Positions 1-8,133 of a stretch of DNA of 64,000 bases are shown piece by piece. Each line of letters starts with the position of its first letter. Position 1 is the stretch's first letter. The DNA comes from Bacillus sp. OV166 (GTDB lineage Bacteria; Bacillota; Bacilli; Bacillales; Cytobacillaceae), in the NCBI RefSeq assembly GCF_900177675.1, contig NZ_FXWM01000001.1:2551001-2615000 (forward strand). The letters are read 5' to 3'. A model generated the notes under the pieces. That model was not told the DNA's origin. It made no database searches and was given only the letters and a program-made list of their open reading frames with translations. The translations under genes were made by a program, and so were the position numbers.

Positions 1-3
1 AAG

Positions 4-39
4 ATCAAAGGAGTCCTCTCAACGGTTCCTTTGATTTTT
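4..39 (+). terminator. Rho-independent terminator of an upstream gene
   Basis: Arms ATCAAAGGA and TCCTTTGAT form a 9-bp stem followed by a T-run. It ends a gene that lies to the left of the window. Confidence 0.75.
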
Positions 40-177
40 ATTTAGAGTAAATAGTTGTAGAAGTTAACAATTTTCGAACTTTATGTATTTTATACGATAT
101 ATGGTCCTTGAAAGTTTGATTCATATCTCAACTATGATTAAATTAAATAAAGAAATGGCCAGAAAGGATGTTATTTA

Positions 178-951
178 ATGAATAAAAATGTCATACGTTC
201 GATCACGGGCATAGCTGTATTATTTTGCCTCCTCTGGCTGATCGGGCTTGGTTGGGCGGTAGGGGAATTTTATGCTGGAAAACCAGAAAAGGTTCCAGAA
301 GCAAAAACCGTTTCCAAGGTGGAAAATAAAAAAGGGTTAACCATCGTGGCGTTAGGTGATTCGTTAACTCGAGGAACAGGCGATGAAACCGGAAAAGGAT
401 ATGTGGGTGTCTTGATTGATGAAATCAAGGGAAAAACAAAGCGTCCGGTACAGCTTACCAACCTTGGTATCAATGGTCAAAGATCTGGATCTCTAAGGAA
501 GCAAGTACAGGAAACAGAAGTAGGGCGCCAAATTCAAAAAGCTGATATTGTCCTAGTGACGATTGGCGGAAACGACTTGTTCCGCGGGGGGCAAGGCTTA
601 AGCGATTTTAAAGCTGAAGATATTGCAGCGATTGAGAAGAAATACCTGGATAATTTGAAGTTTGTTTTTGAGCAAATACGTAAAAACAATACAAATGCCA
701 ATGTGTTTTTCATTGGTTTGTATAATCCATTTATTGAATTAGAGCAGGGAAAAGAGATGTCAAAAGTGGTCCGCCACTGGAATTACGATAGTGCAGAAGT
801 CAGTGCTTCTTTTCCAAAAATCGTGTTTGTACCAACCTTCGACTTGTTTGAGTTAAAAGTGAATGACTACTTATATTCCGACAAGTTTCATCCAAATTCA
901 AAAGGGTATCGTTTAATTGCCGAACGGGTAGCTTCATTGCTTACCTGGTAA
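178..951 (+). CDS. SGNH/GDSL-family lipase or esterase, membrane-anchored
   Basis: A 257-residue hydrolase, probably an extracytoplasmic esterase or lipase. Residues about 8-30 form one hydrophobic segment (uncleaved anchor or signal peptide). The catalytic serine is in the GDSLTRG block (Ser62), the oxyanion block reads GGNDLF, and the C-terminal Asp/His pair is in DKFHPNSKGY. These are the conserved SGNH blocks in order, so the fold is secure; the substrate is not known. It lies 13 bp before an ABC transporter ATPase gene, so the three genes probably form one operon, and the hydrolase may act on lipids or cell-envelope molecules handled by the transporter. It resembles Bacillus YpmR-type proteins. 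Confidence 0.85.
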   Translation: MNKNVIRSITGIAVLFCLLWLIGLGWAVGEFYAGKPEKVPEAKTVSKVENKKGLTIVALGDSLTRGTGDETGKGYVGVLIDEIKGKTKRPVQLTNLGINGQRSGSLRKQVQETEVGRQIQKADIVLVTIGGNDLFRGGQGLSDFKAEDIAAIEKKYLDNLKFVFEQIRKNNTNANVFFIGLYNPFIELEQGKEMSKVVRHWNYDSAEVSASFPKIVFVPTFDLFELKVNDYLYSDKFHPNSKGYRLIAERVASLLTW

Positions 952-964
952 GGAGAGGAATTCG

Positions 965-1879
965 ATGGAGAAAAAAATTACACTATCTGTAAAAAATCTT
1001 AAAAAAGTAATTGGAAAAAAGGAAATTATCAAGGGATTGACTTTCGATTTACGGGAAGGAGAGGTATTTGGCTTCTTAGGCCCAAATGGAGCAGGGAAAA
1101 CAACGACGATCCGCATGCTTGTTGGATTAATCAAACCCACATCCGGCAGCATTCACATTTGTGGCGCGAATATAGAAGAGAATTTTCAAGAAGCAATGAC
1201 CAATCTTGGTTGTATTGTCGAGAATCCAGAATTATATCCCTATCTTTCCGGGTATAATAACCTCCTTCATTTTGCCAGAATGCTCGAAGGAATCGGAGAA
1301 CAACGAATTAAAGAGGTTACTAAACTTGTTGGTTTAACAGAAAGAATTCATGATAAGGTAAAAACCTATTCTTTAGGGATGAGACAACGTCTTGGGATTG
1401 CTCAAGCCTTATTAGGGAGACCAAAAGTGCTGATTCTTGATGAGCCAACTAATGGGTTGGATCCGGCAGGAATCCGTGAAATGAGACAATTTATAAGGTT
1501 TCTTGCAGAGGATGAAGGCTTAAGCGTCTTAGTTTCCAGTCATTTGCTAAGCGAAATTCAACTTTTGTGTGACCGTGTCGCGATTATTTCAAAAGGGACG
1601 ATTATACGAACGGATACTGTCCATCAACTGCTAGCAAATCGCGAAAGAGTCGTTTGGCAGGTTCATCCGCTTGAGAAGGGTAAGGAAGTATTAAGTTCGT
1701 TAACCAAAATTGATGTAACAGAAGATGGTACCATACTGACAGAATTTAATGAACAAAAGATACCTCTATGGAATAAGCAGTTGGTTGAAGCAGGAATTGC
1801 TGTGACTGAAATGAATCGAAAAATGCCAGTCCTGGAAGATTTATTCCTCGAACTTACGGGGGGTGATACGATTGAATAA
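965..1879 (+). CDS. ABC transporter ATP-binding protein (NatA/BcrA type)
   Basis: The 304-residue cytoplasmic ATPase of an ABC exporter. Walker A is GPNGAGKT (residues 39-46), the signature is YSLGMRQRLG, and Walker B plus D-loop is LILDEPTNGLDP. The length and the C-terminal extension of about 80 residues match the bacitracin/sodium exporter group. A good ribosome site (AAGGAGAGG) precedes the ATG. The stop overlaps the start of the permease gene, so the two are translationally coupled. The transported substrate cannot be told from the sequence; antimicrobial peptides or lipids are family-based guesses. Confidence 0.9.
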   Translation: MEKKITLSVKNLKKVIGKKEIIKGLTFDLREGEVFGFLGPNGAGKTTTIRMLVGLIKPTSGSIHICGANIEENFQEAMTNLGCIVENPELYPYLSGYNNLLHFARMLEGIGEQRIKEVTKLVGLTERIHDKVKTYSLGMRQRLGIAQALLGRPKVLILDEPTNGLDPAGIREMRQFIRFLAEDEGLSVLVSSHLLSEIQLLCDRVAIISKGTIIRTDTVHQLLANRERVVWQVHPLEKGKEVLSSLTKIDVTEDGTILTEFNEQKIPLWNKQLVEAGIAVTEMNRKMPVLEDLFLELTGGDTIE

Positions 1880-2852
1880 ATTGATTCAAAATGAAATGAT
1901 GAAACTGATTGCCAAGAAGCGGCTTATTGTTATTGCTATCATTATTGGCGTTCTTGTCATGTTATTTACATATGCACAATATAAACAAGTTCAAACACAA
2001 CGAGAAAAATTGGGAACTAGTGATTGGCGAACAATTTTACAACAGCAAATTGTTGACACGACCAATCGTTTGAGCAGCAGTCGGATTACCGATGAATGGA
2101 AGAAACAACTGCAAATATCCCTGCAACAGCAACAATATTATCTGGATCATGATATTAATCCTTCTGAGCCTGGTGCACCAACGTTTATGAGGATTTTCTT
2201 AGAAAACTCGATTGATCTCTTTATTCCATTAATGGTCATGGTCATTGCCAGTGATTTGGTTTCATCCGAGCACAGTTTAGGATCAATTAAACTGCTTTTG
2301 ACGAGGCCGGTCAAACGATGGAAGGTACTCTTAAGTAAATATTTGACTCTTTGCTTAGCCATTTCTTTAATTATTGCGATCGCAGGAATCCTTTCTTATT
2401 TGATTTCTGGTTTGGTGTTTGGGTACAAAGGCTGGGGAGCACCCATTTTAACAGGCTTTAATGTGACCGAAACAGGCTTAAATACTTCAGAAGTCAAACT
2501 TATGGGGCAATGGAAATTTTTATTAATGGACTTTGGACTGGTCTGGTTTGTCTCTATTGTCGTCGGTACCTTATCCTTTATGCTGTCGGTTTTGATTCGC
2601 AGTACGGCTGCCGGCATGGGTGTCATGCTTGCCTCTTTAATTTCAGGAGCTATATTAACGAACATGGTATCCTCCTGGGAATCTGCCAAGTACTTTTTTA
2701 TGGTTAATTTACGGTTAACCGATTATATGAAAGGAACAGCACCTCCGATTGAAGGCATGGATCTTTCATTTTCCATCCAAATCCTCTTTGTGTGGTGGGC
2801 AGTTGCTTTATTCGTTTCATTTTTTGTCTTTACTAGGAGAGATGTCTATTAG
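1872..2852 (+). CDS. ABC transporter permease (ABC-2 type)
   Basis: The membrane partner of the preceding ATPase. An N-terminal transmembrane segment is followed by a large external loop (about residues 35-115) rich in Gln, then five more hydrophobic segments, the usual six-helix ABC-2 layout. I chose the TTG at 1872 because a GGGGGGTG ribosome site lies about six bases before it; a GTG at 1863 is also open but overlaps that site. The gene overlaps the ATPase gene by 8 bases. A strong terminator follows. Confidence 0.85.
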   Translation: MNKLIQNEMMKLIAKKRLIVIAIIIGVLVMLFTYAQYKQVQTQREKLGTSDWRTILQQQIVDTTNRLSSSRITDEWKKQLQISLQQQQYYLDHDINPSEPGAPTFMRIFLENSIDLFIPLMVMVIASDLVSSEHSLGSIKLLLTRPVKRWKVLLSKYLTLCLAISLIIAIAGILSYLISGLVFGYKGWGAPILTGFNVTETGLNTSEVKLMGQWKFLLMDFGLVWFVSIVVGTLSFMLSVLIRSTAAGMGVMLASLISGAILTNMVSSWESAKYFFMVNLRLTDYMKGTAPPIEGMDLSFSIQILFVWWAVALFVSFFVFTRRDVY

Positions 2853-2854
2853 AG

Positions 2855-2888
2855 AAAGCTATTTCCGTGTTTGCGGGAATAGCTTTTT
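2855..2888 (+). terminator. Terminator of the ABC transporter operon
   Basis: The stem AAGCTATTTCC / GGGAATAGCTT is followed by a T-run, directly after the permease stop codon. Confidence 0.85.
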
Positions 2889-2929
2889 TATTGGGTGCGT
2901 TAAAGGTCATAGTTGATTTTTATAGCCAA

Positions 2930-3039
2930 GTTGATTGGAGCGTAAGGCGCGAATACTCCTGCGGGAGGACGGGGCAGGGGAGACCCCGGAGGCTCCACGG
3001 ACCGCTCGCGAACCGCACGCGCCTGGAATGGAAATCAAC
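2930..3039. repeat. Dispersed GC-rich intergenic repeat of Bacillaceae type
   Basis: A 110-bp block of much higher GC than its surroundings. Its ends are inverted (GTTGATT at 2930, AATCAAC at the end; GGCGCG near the left, CGCGCC near the right), so it can fold into one long hairpin. It contains the blocks CTCCTGCGGGAGGACGGGGC and GGGGAGACCCCGGAGGCTC, which I recognise from memory as parts of a family of non-coding elements scattered through Bacillus-like genomes. It encodes no credible protein. Copy number elsewhere in the genome cannot be seen here. Confidence 0.7.
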
Positions 3040-3141
3040 AGCCCAGTTTAACCGATTAAAATTAAAAAAGTTCCAACTTGAAAGAATATTATAAAATTAA
3101 TAAAATATTAGAGAGGATAATTGACAAATGGAGGAGTGTCT

Positions 3142-3510
3142 ATGTCATTTGCAATAAAAAAGATCGATCATATTCAACTTGCTGGCCCAAAGGGCTGTGA
3201 AGAAACCGCGAGGGAATTTTTCAATGGAATTCTGGGATTAATTGAAGTTGAAAAGCCAGCAGAATTAAAGAAACGCGGCGGGGTTTGGTTTGAATTTGGG
3301 AACTTTCAACTTCACATTGGGGTAGAGGAACCATTTTCACCAGCTAAAAAAGCACATCCTGCATTAGTGGTAGAAAATATCGAGGCTTTAAAAGGTCATC
3401 TACGTGATAAGGGAGTTTTGTATACAGAGGACGATCTACTTCCAGGGGCGAGCAGAATTCATGTACATGATCCGTTTGGCAATCGACTTGAATTATTAGA
3501 ATGGCTCTAG
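3142..3510 (+). CDS. VOC-superfamily (glyoxalase/bleomycin-resistance fold) protein
   Basis: A 122-residue single-domain vicinal-oxygen-chelate protein. It has two beta-alpha-beta-beta-beta modules with candidate metal ligands at IDHIQL, LHIGVEE and the final RLELLEWL glutamate, plus the typical HDPFGNRLEL ending. Members include lyases, dioxygenases and antibiotic-binding proteins; the activity here is unassigned. The ATG at 3142 is preceded by GGAGGAG, so it is preferred over an upstream in-frame TTG at 3121. It stands alone between the dispersed repeat and a decayed region. Confidence 0.8.
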   Translation: MSFAIKKIDHIQLAGPKGCEETAREFFNGILGLIEVEKPAELKKRGGVWFEFGNFQLHIGVEEPFSPAKKAHPALVVENIEALKGHLRDKGVLYTEDDLLPGASRIHVHDPFGNRLELLEWL

Positions 3511-3532
3511 AAATTCCTTTGAGATATAAATA

Positions 3533-3564
3533 CAGCTCCACTCCAGAAATTTGGAATGGGGCTG
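3533..3564. terminator. Possible terminator hairpin after the VOC gene
   Basis: CAGCTCCACTCCA pairs with TGGAATGGGGCTG, allowing two G-U pairs. There is no clear T-run on the plus strand, so termination is only probable. Confidence 0.4.
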
Positions 3565-3610
3565 AATGCCTTAAATTGGGGGATTGAAGGCACATTTCTT
3601 AGGGATGATT

Positions 3611-3853
3611 CTATTCAATTTCCAGCAGGGAGAGGGGACCCCAGCCGGAAGGAAATAAGCATAAATAATGGTTAGGTTTACTGACTGGCGCTTGTTGCAA
3701 GGCCACCTGTGCAGTCGGGGCCAGGGCAGATTTATCATCCTTCATGAATAATGAGCAGTCCCCGATACTAAAAACATTTTTCGTGTCCTTAACGCGAAGA
3801 TAAGAGTCGACAGCGAGTTTGCCTTTTTCAATTGGTAACCCCCATTTTTGAAC
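3611..3853 (-). pseudogene. Remnant of a type II NADH dehydrogenase / FAD-dependent oxidoreductase
   Basis: The minus strand reads an open segment of about 80 codons that carries the C-terminal NAD/FAD-binding signature of Ndh-type proteins: a KGKLAVDSYLRV strand, then VFSIGDCS (second FAD contact), then APTAQVALQQ. The final 20 or so codons do not fit the family, and there is no start codon, ribosome site or N-terminal two thirds. A full Ndh protein has about 350-400 residues. This is a truncated, decaying gene. The 3511-4082 interval otherwise holds only this remnant and the operator-like palindrome at 3902. Confidence 0.75.
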
Positions 3854-3901
3854 ATTTCACATGAGGATTATAAAAAAATAGAGCGAATGCTCTTGTTATC
3901 T

Positions 3902-3946
3902 TGTGAAATATTTCACATATCTTCTCTGTTTTTAGAATACGATAAT
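3902..3946 (+). promoter_or_regulatory. Candidate Fnr/Crp-type site with downstream -10 element
   Basis: A perfect 16-bp palindrome at 3902-3917, TGTGA-AATATT-TCACA, equals the Fnr/Crp-family consensus TGTGA-N6-TCACA. A GATAAT -10-like hexamer lies at 3941-3946, which would place the palindrome near position -42 of the transcript, as in Fnr-activated class II promoters. The downstream gene starts at 4083. The same TGTGAAAT core also occurs in the dispersed palindrome at 23516, so it could be a repeat remnant instead. Confidence 0.4.
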
Positions 3947-4082
3947 CCAAATAAAATCTCAAGTGTTTAATAACTAAATATTTGTCAAAATGGTAAATTT
4001 TTTTTGCCCAACTGGGAATGATAATTCCGTACCGTTAAAAAAAGGTTTATTTTACTAATTAAAAAATCGGAAGGAGATAATT

Positions 4083-4646
4083 ATGAAGTTTAAAATGTTA
4101 CTTTTATCATTAGGATTATTATTGTCTGTGCCTGGAATGGCTGGAGCAAACCAAACGGTGCCTGACACCAATAATGGGGGACAAAGGGAAAAAGCACCTT
4201 GTAATTGTAAAGAGGGCAGAGAGCATCATATGATGCATAAAGATTGGCAAGCAAAGATGGCGGAAAGAGAGAAAATGCTTCTATCATGGGTAGACCAGTA
4301 TACTCCAGATAAAAAAGGCGAGTGGACAACCGTCCTTGCGGAAAAGAAAACACTAAGTAACCAATGGATGAGTCCTGAAAATGCTGAAAAACGTGAGCAA
4401 TGGAAAAAAGAAAAAATGGCGAAAATAGAAGAACTAAAAAAACAATTTGATGCAGGTAAGTTAACAAAAGAGGAATTTATAAAACAGGCACATGGCGGAA
4501 AAGAAATGTCACATTGGAGGACATTCCATAAATTAAGGAATGCCGTTGAAAAGAAAGACAACAAACAGGCCGTGTTACTTCTAAATCAACTGTTAGATCA
4601 AACAAAACAGCATAATCAAAAAATTAAAGAATTACTGAAAAAGTAA
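4083..4646 (+). CDS. Secreted charged protein of unknown function
   Basis: 187 residues. A signal peptide ends near residue 22 (MAGA-NQ). The mature part is very rich in Lys, Glu, Gln and His, has a CNC motif and an HHMMH cluster near residues 39-54, and is predicted to be almost entirely helical. I do not recognise a family; a periplasm-like metal-binding or chaperone-like role (as in Spy/CpxP proteins) is only a possibility. The codons just after the signal peptide contain the 13-mer GGTGCCTGACACC found in the dispersed palindrome at 23516. An AAGGAG ribosome site precedes the ATG. A terminator follows. Confidence 0.75.
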   Translation: MKFKMLLLSLGLLLSVPGMAGANQTVPDTNNGGQREKAPCNCKEGREHHMMHKDWQAKMAEREKMLLSWVDQYTPDKKGEWTTVLAEKKTLSNQWMSPENAEKREQWKKEKMAKIEELKKQFDAGKLTKEEFIKQAHGGKEMSHWRTFHKLRNAVEKKDNKQAVLLLNQLLDQTKQHNQKIKELLKK

Positions 4647-4660
4647 TGAGCTTCTATCGA

Positions 4661-4690
4661 AAAACTAATTCAAAGGGATTAGTTTTTTCT
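4661..4690 (+). terminator. Terminator
   Basis: AAAACTAAT pairs with ATTAGTTTT, followed by TTCTTT. It lies directly after the secreted charged protein gene. Confidence 0.8.
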
Positions 4691-4816
4691 TTGTTTAAAC
4701 AGTTCAATCTTCAATTATTCAACCTCTTCATGATGACAAGATGTCAATAATTACTGCTGTTAAAATAACTTAATAAAGGGAATATTTAAGAATGATAAAT
4801 TCCGAGGAGGTTTGAA

Positions 4817-4933
4817 ATGAGAAGGAAAAATTTAATGATGACCACCGTTGCACTAGGTGCTGCATATTTACTTCGTAATCCAAAATCCAGGCAAAAATTA
4901 ATGAATCAATTTCAAGCATTTACTAAAAAATAA
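4817..4933 (+). CDS. Short DUF3918-like protein
   Basis: A 38-residue ORF with a strong GAGGAGG ribosome site. The sequence begins MRRKNLMMTTVALGAAYLLR and ends in a basic helix. The short hydrophobic stretch followed by an RNPKSRQKLM tail matches the small DUF3918-type proteins of Bacillaceae as I remember them. Function unknown. It is a single-gene unit closed by a terminator. Confidence 0.7.
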   Translation: MRRKNLMMTTVALGAAYLLRNPKSRQKLMNQFQAFTKK

Positions 4934-4944
4934 TCCAAAAAATA

Positions 4945-4978
4945 AACATCCCCTAAATCCGTTGATGGGGATGTTTTT
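4945..4978. terminator. Terminator between the 38-aa gene and tatA
   Basis: AACATCCCC pairs with GGGGATGTT, followed by a T-run on the plus strand. The convergent tatA gene ends nearby at 5026. Confidence 0.8.
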
Positions 4979-5025
4979 AATGATGAAAGAAATTACCTAT
5001 GATTGACAACAATAATTCATAAAAC

Positions 5026-5241
5026 TTATTTTTTTAAACTAATTGTTTCTTGTTTAATCTCTTTGATTTCCTCTTTTATCTCTTCCTTTATATCGTCAGC
5101 AATTCCGTCAGTCGCCCTTTTAAATTCGCGAATCGATCTGCCAAAAGCACGGCCAACTTCAGGAAGTTTGTTTGGACCGAAGACGACCAAGGCTACGATT
5201 AAAATCAAAATTAATCCTGGTACTCCAATATTAGAAAACAT
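5026..5241 (-). CDS. tatA: Twin-arginine translocase subunit TatA
   Basis: A 71-residue pore-forming Tat subunit. It has an N-terminal transmembrane helix ([20 protein letters not shown]), the conserved [17 protein letters not shown] hinge and amphipathic helix, and a charged C-terminal tail with repeated KEEI. Length and motif order are typical of TatA. No tatC is adjacent, so this is an orphan tatA, as is common in Bacillus, and it must work with a TatC encoded elsewhere. Confidence 0.95.
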   Translation of the reverse strand: MFSNIGVPGLILILIVALVVFGPNKLPEVGRAFGRSIREFKRATDGIADDIKEEIKEEIKEIKQETISLKK

Positions 5242-5365
5242 ATTTACATCTCCTAGTGATGAATGCTATATAACTAGTGTCTATTATACCTTTTTTATCT
5301 TTAATTGTACAAAATTCGAATGGAATAGAAAAAAACGTTGAAACACTGCACCAGTTTGAATATTC

Positions 5366-6415
5366 CTATTGAATTAATTCTGATTGAACGTAATGATATA
5401 GCAGCTTTGACGTGTTATCAATGGATGATTCGTGTGTACGCTCGAATGCATGTGATGAATCGATGCCAGGTCCGATTAGACCATGAACAATATCATGACC
5501 AGAGCGGATCGCTGCTGAGGCATCTGAGCCATAAAAAGGATAGATATCTAATTTGTATTGGATATTGTTTTCTTCTGCTAGTCGAACTAAGTTTTTTCTC
5601 AACTCATAATGATAGGGTCCACTTGCATCCTTCACACAGATCGAAACAGTATACTCATCTGTCGATTGTCCGTCGCCCATTGCTCCCATATCGACCGCTA
5701 AATATTCCACCGTTTCAGGCGTGATATTTGAGTTTCCACCATATCCGATTTCCTCATTGTTAGAAATCAAGAAATGGGTTGTATATGGCAGGGTAATATT
5801 TTCAGTCTTAATTTGCTTTATTAATTGCAGGAGAATGGCCACACTTGCTTTATCGTCCAAATGGCGGGATTTAATGTAGCCGCCTGGAGTTACTTCTACA
5901 CGTGGGTCAAATGAAACAAAATCACCGACCTCAATTCCCAATGCACGAACATCTTCAGCAGTATGTACTTTCTCGTCAATTCTAATTTCGATATTTTCCT
6001 GATTTCGCTCAGCTTTTCCAGCATCTTTATAAACATGGACTGATGTTTGGTGCATTAAAATGGTTCCAGTATATTTTTTGCTGCTGCTGGTTTCGATTTG
6101 GCAATATTCTCCTTCAATCGAGTTATATTTAAAACCGCCAATCAAGTCAATTTTCAAGCGACCATTTGACTTTACTTCCTTTACCATCGCACCGAGAGTA
6201 TCCACATGTGCCGTAAGCATGCGGTGCTTACTTGAATCACTACCTTCAATTGTGGCTATTAAACCGCCTTTACGATTTCTATAGGTTTTAATTTGTAACT
6301 CAGCAAGATATTTTTCAACAAAGGTAATCACTTCATTTGTGTTTCCTGATGGGCTTGGAATGGATACCAAATCAGTGATTAATTTTAACGTTTCTTGTGG
6401 ATTTATAGTAGGCAA
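5366..6415 (-). CDS. M42-family metallo-aminopeptidase
   Basis: A cytoplasmic dinuclear-metal aminopeptidase of the M42 family. Metal and catalytic residues are visible in order: His in AHVDTLG, Asp in RHLDDKAS, the Glu pair in SNNEEIGYGG, Asp in AVDMGAMGDG, and His in DSSHAFERTH. I prefer the TTG at 6415, which has AAAGGGG about eight bases upstream and gives 349 residues, the usual family length. The longer open frame to 6526 adds a non-conserved N-terminus. It is similar to Bacillus YhfE/YsdC/YtoP proteins, but which paralogue is not clear. Confidence 0.85.
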   Translation of the reverse strand: MPTINPQETLKLITDLVSIPSPSGNTNEVITFVEKYLAELQIKTYRNRKGGLIATIEGSDSSKHRMLTAHVDTLGAMVKEVKSNGRLKIDLIGGFKYNSIEGEYCQIETSSSKKYTGTILMHQTSVHVYKDAGKAERNQENIEIRIDEKVHTAEDVRALGIEVGDFVSFDPRVEVTPGGYIKSRHLDDKASVAILLQLIKQIKTENITLPYTTHFLISNNEEIGYGGNSNITPETVEYLAVDMGAMGDGQSTDEYTVSICVKDASGPYHYELRKNLVRLAEENNIQYKLDIYPFYGSDASAAIRSGHDIVHGLIGPGIDSSHAFERTHESSIDNTSKLLYHYVQSELIQ

Positions 6416-6636
6416 AGCAAATACCCCTTTCTGTTTTCTTTCTCTAATATTATACATAATTACGAAAATGATGTGTCTTGATACGATTATTATCAACTTT
6501 TCCTTAGGTGATGCATAGGTTAACAAGTATTAAATTTTTTTTAAATAGGAATAAAAAATGGTGGTATGGGCATGAATGGAACTATTCTAACTATTTAAAA
6601 AACTAATTGAATAATCACCAATGGGAGGAGAAAAAG

Positions 6637-6948
6637 TTGACCAGAGCCGAATTATACCACTCTAAGCCTAAGCAATCATCCTTTAAGGGTCTATTTTTTT
6701 TCATATTAGCTTGTATTGTATTAACCGCCGGTTTTTTTGTTTTTCGTTATTTCTATCAAAACACAATCCAAATTGAAGCACCAATTGAAAATCCGGGACC
6801 AAAGGTGGTTATCCATCTTCCAAACGGACAAAAGGTCTATACGTATGAGAATCTAATTTTTGAAAAGGATGGGAAATCCTATTATAAGGGTGAGCGCAAC
6901 ACGATTGATTTAACAGGGGGAACTGTTGACTTTGAAGAGTGGAAATAA
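6637..6948 (+). CDS. Membrane-anchored protein of unknown function
   Basis: 103 residues if started at the TTG at 6637, which has GGGAGGAG six bases upstream. One transmembrane helix (about residues 18-39) is followed by a small domain rich in beta strands with the motif VVIHLPNGQKVYTYENL. Reads as a short cytoplasmic tail, one membrane pass and an external domain. No family recognised. Confidence 0.7.
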   Translation: MTRAELYHSKPKQSSFKGLFFFILACIVLTAGFFVFRYFYQNTIQIEAPIENPGPKVVIHLPNGQKVYTYENLIFEKDGKSYYKGERNTIDLTGGTVDFEEWK

Positions 6949-6961
6949 AGTAGAAGTCAAG

Positions 6962-6987
6962 AAAGACTAGCAGCAGCTAGTCTTTTT
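6962..6987. terminator. Bidirectional terminator
   Basis: AAAGACTAG pairs with CTAGTCTTT with a short CAGCAG loop and a T-run. It lies between convergent genes and touches the corA stop. Confidence 0.8.
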
Positions 6988-7936
6988 ACTTAAACCAACC
7001 TTTTTTCTTAAACCAGAGCGACATGCCGATCGCTACAAGAATCATCAGCCCAATAGTTGCGAAATATCCATATTTCCATGTCAACTCAGGCATATAATGA
7101 AAGTTCATCCCATATAGACCTGCAATAAAGGTGAGCGGCATGAAAATCGTGGTAATAACGGTAAGGACCTTCATTACATGATTTGTTTGGTGTGAATTTA
7201 TCGAAATATAACTATCCCTGATGTCCGTGGTAAGTTCACGGTTTGCCTCAATCATCTCTGTTAATTTAAGCAAATGGTCATGAATATCAGAATAGTATTC
7301 CCTTTTCCCCTGAATCGAAGTCATTCGCTGTGAATTTAAGACTCTGTATATAAGATCGCGCATCGGTGTAATAGTATGCCTCAATGATAGAAGATGGTGC
7401 CTTGTATCAAATAAATCTTCGAGCAATGCCTCCATAGATCTTCCTTTTGAATTCTCATCAATTTCATTTAACCGATCCTCAATTAGATAGACAAGAGGGA
7501 AATAATTATCGACCATTTTATCAAGAACAAGGTACAAAATATGGGATGGCTCCCACTCTTCAACGTTGGTTGATAAAGTAATTCGCTTCCAAACCTCATC
7601 AATTTCAGGTGAAAAGTTATGATGAAAAGTAATTATGTAGTCTTTGCTAAGAAAGAAATCAATTTCTTCCCTTGTAAGCATCTGTTGATTTAGTGCTTGC
7701 GTAACCAAAAAAGTGTAGTCTTCATAATAATCCAGCTTTGGTCGCTGTAAAGTATGGACACAATCCTCAATAGCAAGTGGATGAAAGGAGAGAGGGGTCC
7801 TTAGGAATTCAATTTCTTCGGTGGTTGGCTGCCCAAAATCAATCCAGTACCATAGAAAATCTCCTCTTATCAGTTCCTCAATTGAAAGGTCTGGTTTCAA
7901 TTGGTTAGTTTGGGATATCGCAATTGTTCTAATCAT
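6986..7936 (-). CDS. corA: CorA-family magnesium/divalent cation channel
   Basis: A 316-residue CorA-type channel subunit of the cytoplasmic membrane. A long acidic and helical N-terminal cytoplasmic domain is followed by two C-terminal transmembrane helices. The signature GMN tripeptide is in LYGMNFHYMPE at the end of helix 1. Length and layout match pentameric Mg2+ channels, closest to the Bacillus YfjQ group. It is monocistronic, with no adjacent magnesium riboswitch that I can see. Confidence 0.93.
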   Translation of the reverse strand: MIRTIAISQTNQLKPDLSIEELIRGDFLWYWIDFGQPTTEEIEFLRTPLSFHPLAIEDCVHTLQRPKLDYYEDYTFLVTQALNQQMLTREEIDFFLSKDYIITFHHNFSPEIDEVWKRITLSTNVEEWEPSHILYLVLDKMVDNYFPLVYLIEDRLNEIDENSKGRSMEALLEDLFDTRHHLLSLRHTITPMRDLIYRVLNSQRMTSIQGKREYYSDIHDHLLKLTEMIEANRELTTDIRDSYISINSHQTNHVMKVLTVITTIFMPLTFIAGLYGMNFHYMPELTWKYGYFATIGLMILVAIGMSLWFKKKGWFK

Positions 7937-8046
7937 GTTAACTCCTTAGTTCGTTCGATTATCATTCCATAAAATGATTATTATGTATAACTTTATCATA
8001 ACTTTTAATGGTCAATTTTCAAAATTATATAAGGAGTTTCCCTGAC

Positions 8047-8120
8047 TTTATAGTCCATTTCGAAAATGAGAGATTTAATGGACTATAAAGAGGCATTCTA
8101 ATAGCAGAATGCCTCTTTAC
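8047..8120 (-). terminator. Tandem hairpins, the right one a terminator of the radical SAM gene
   Basis: The right hairpin (AGAGGCATTCT / AGAATGCCTCT, about 8089-8120) reads as a Rho-independent terminator on the minus strand, just past the stop at 8134. Directly left of it, a perfect 13-bp inverted repeat (TTTATAGTCCATT 8047-8059 and its complement 8077-8089) makes a second hairpin with a 17-base loop. Confidence 0.75.
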
Positions 8121-8133
8121 TAATTAATAATGG

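Noticed and set aside
2867..3094. 75-codon ORF over the GC-rich repeat
   Set aside because: It spans the terminator and the dispersed repeat and has no ribosome site.
4090..4564. Long minus-strand ORFs opposite the secreted protein gene
   Set aside because: They are shadows of the Lys-rich plus-strand gene, which has a signal peptide and ribosome site.
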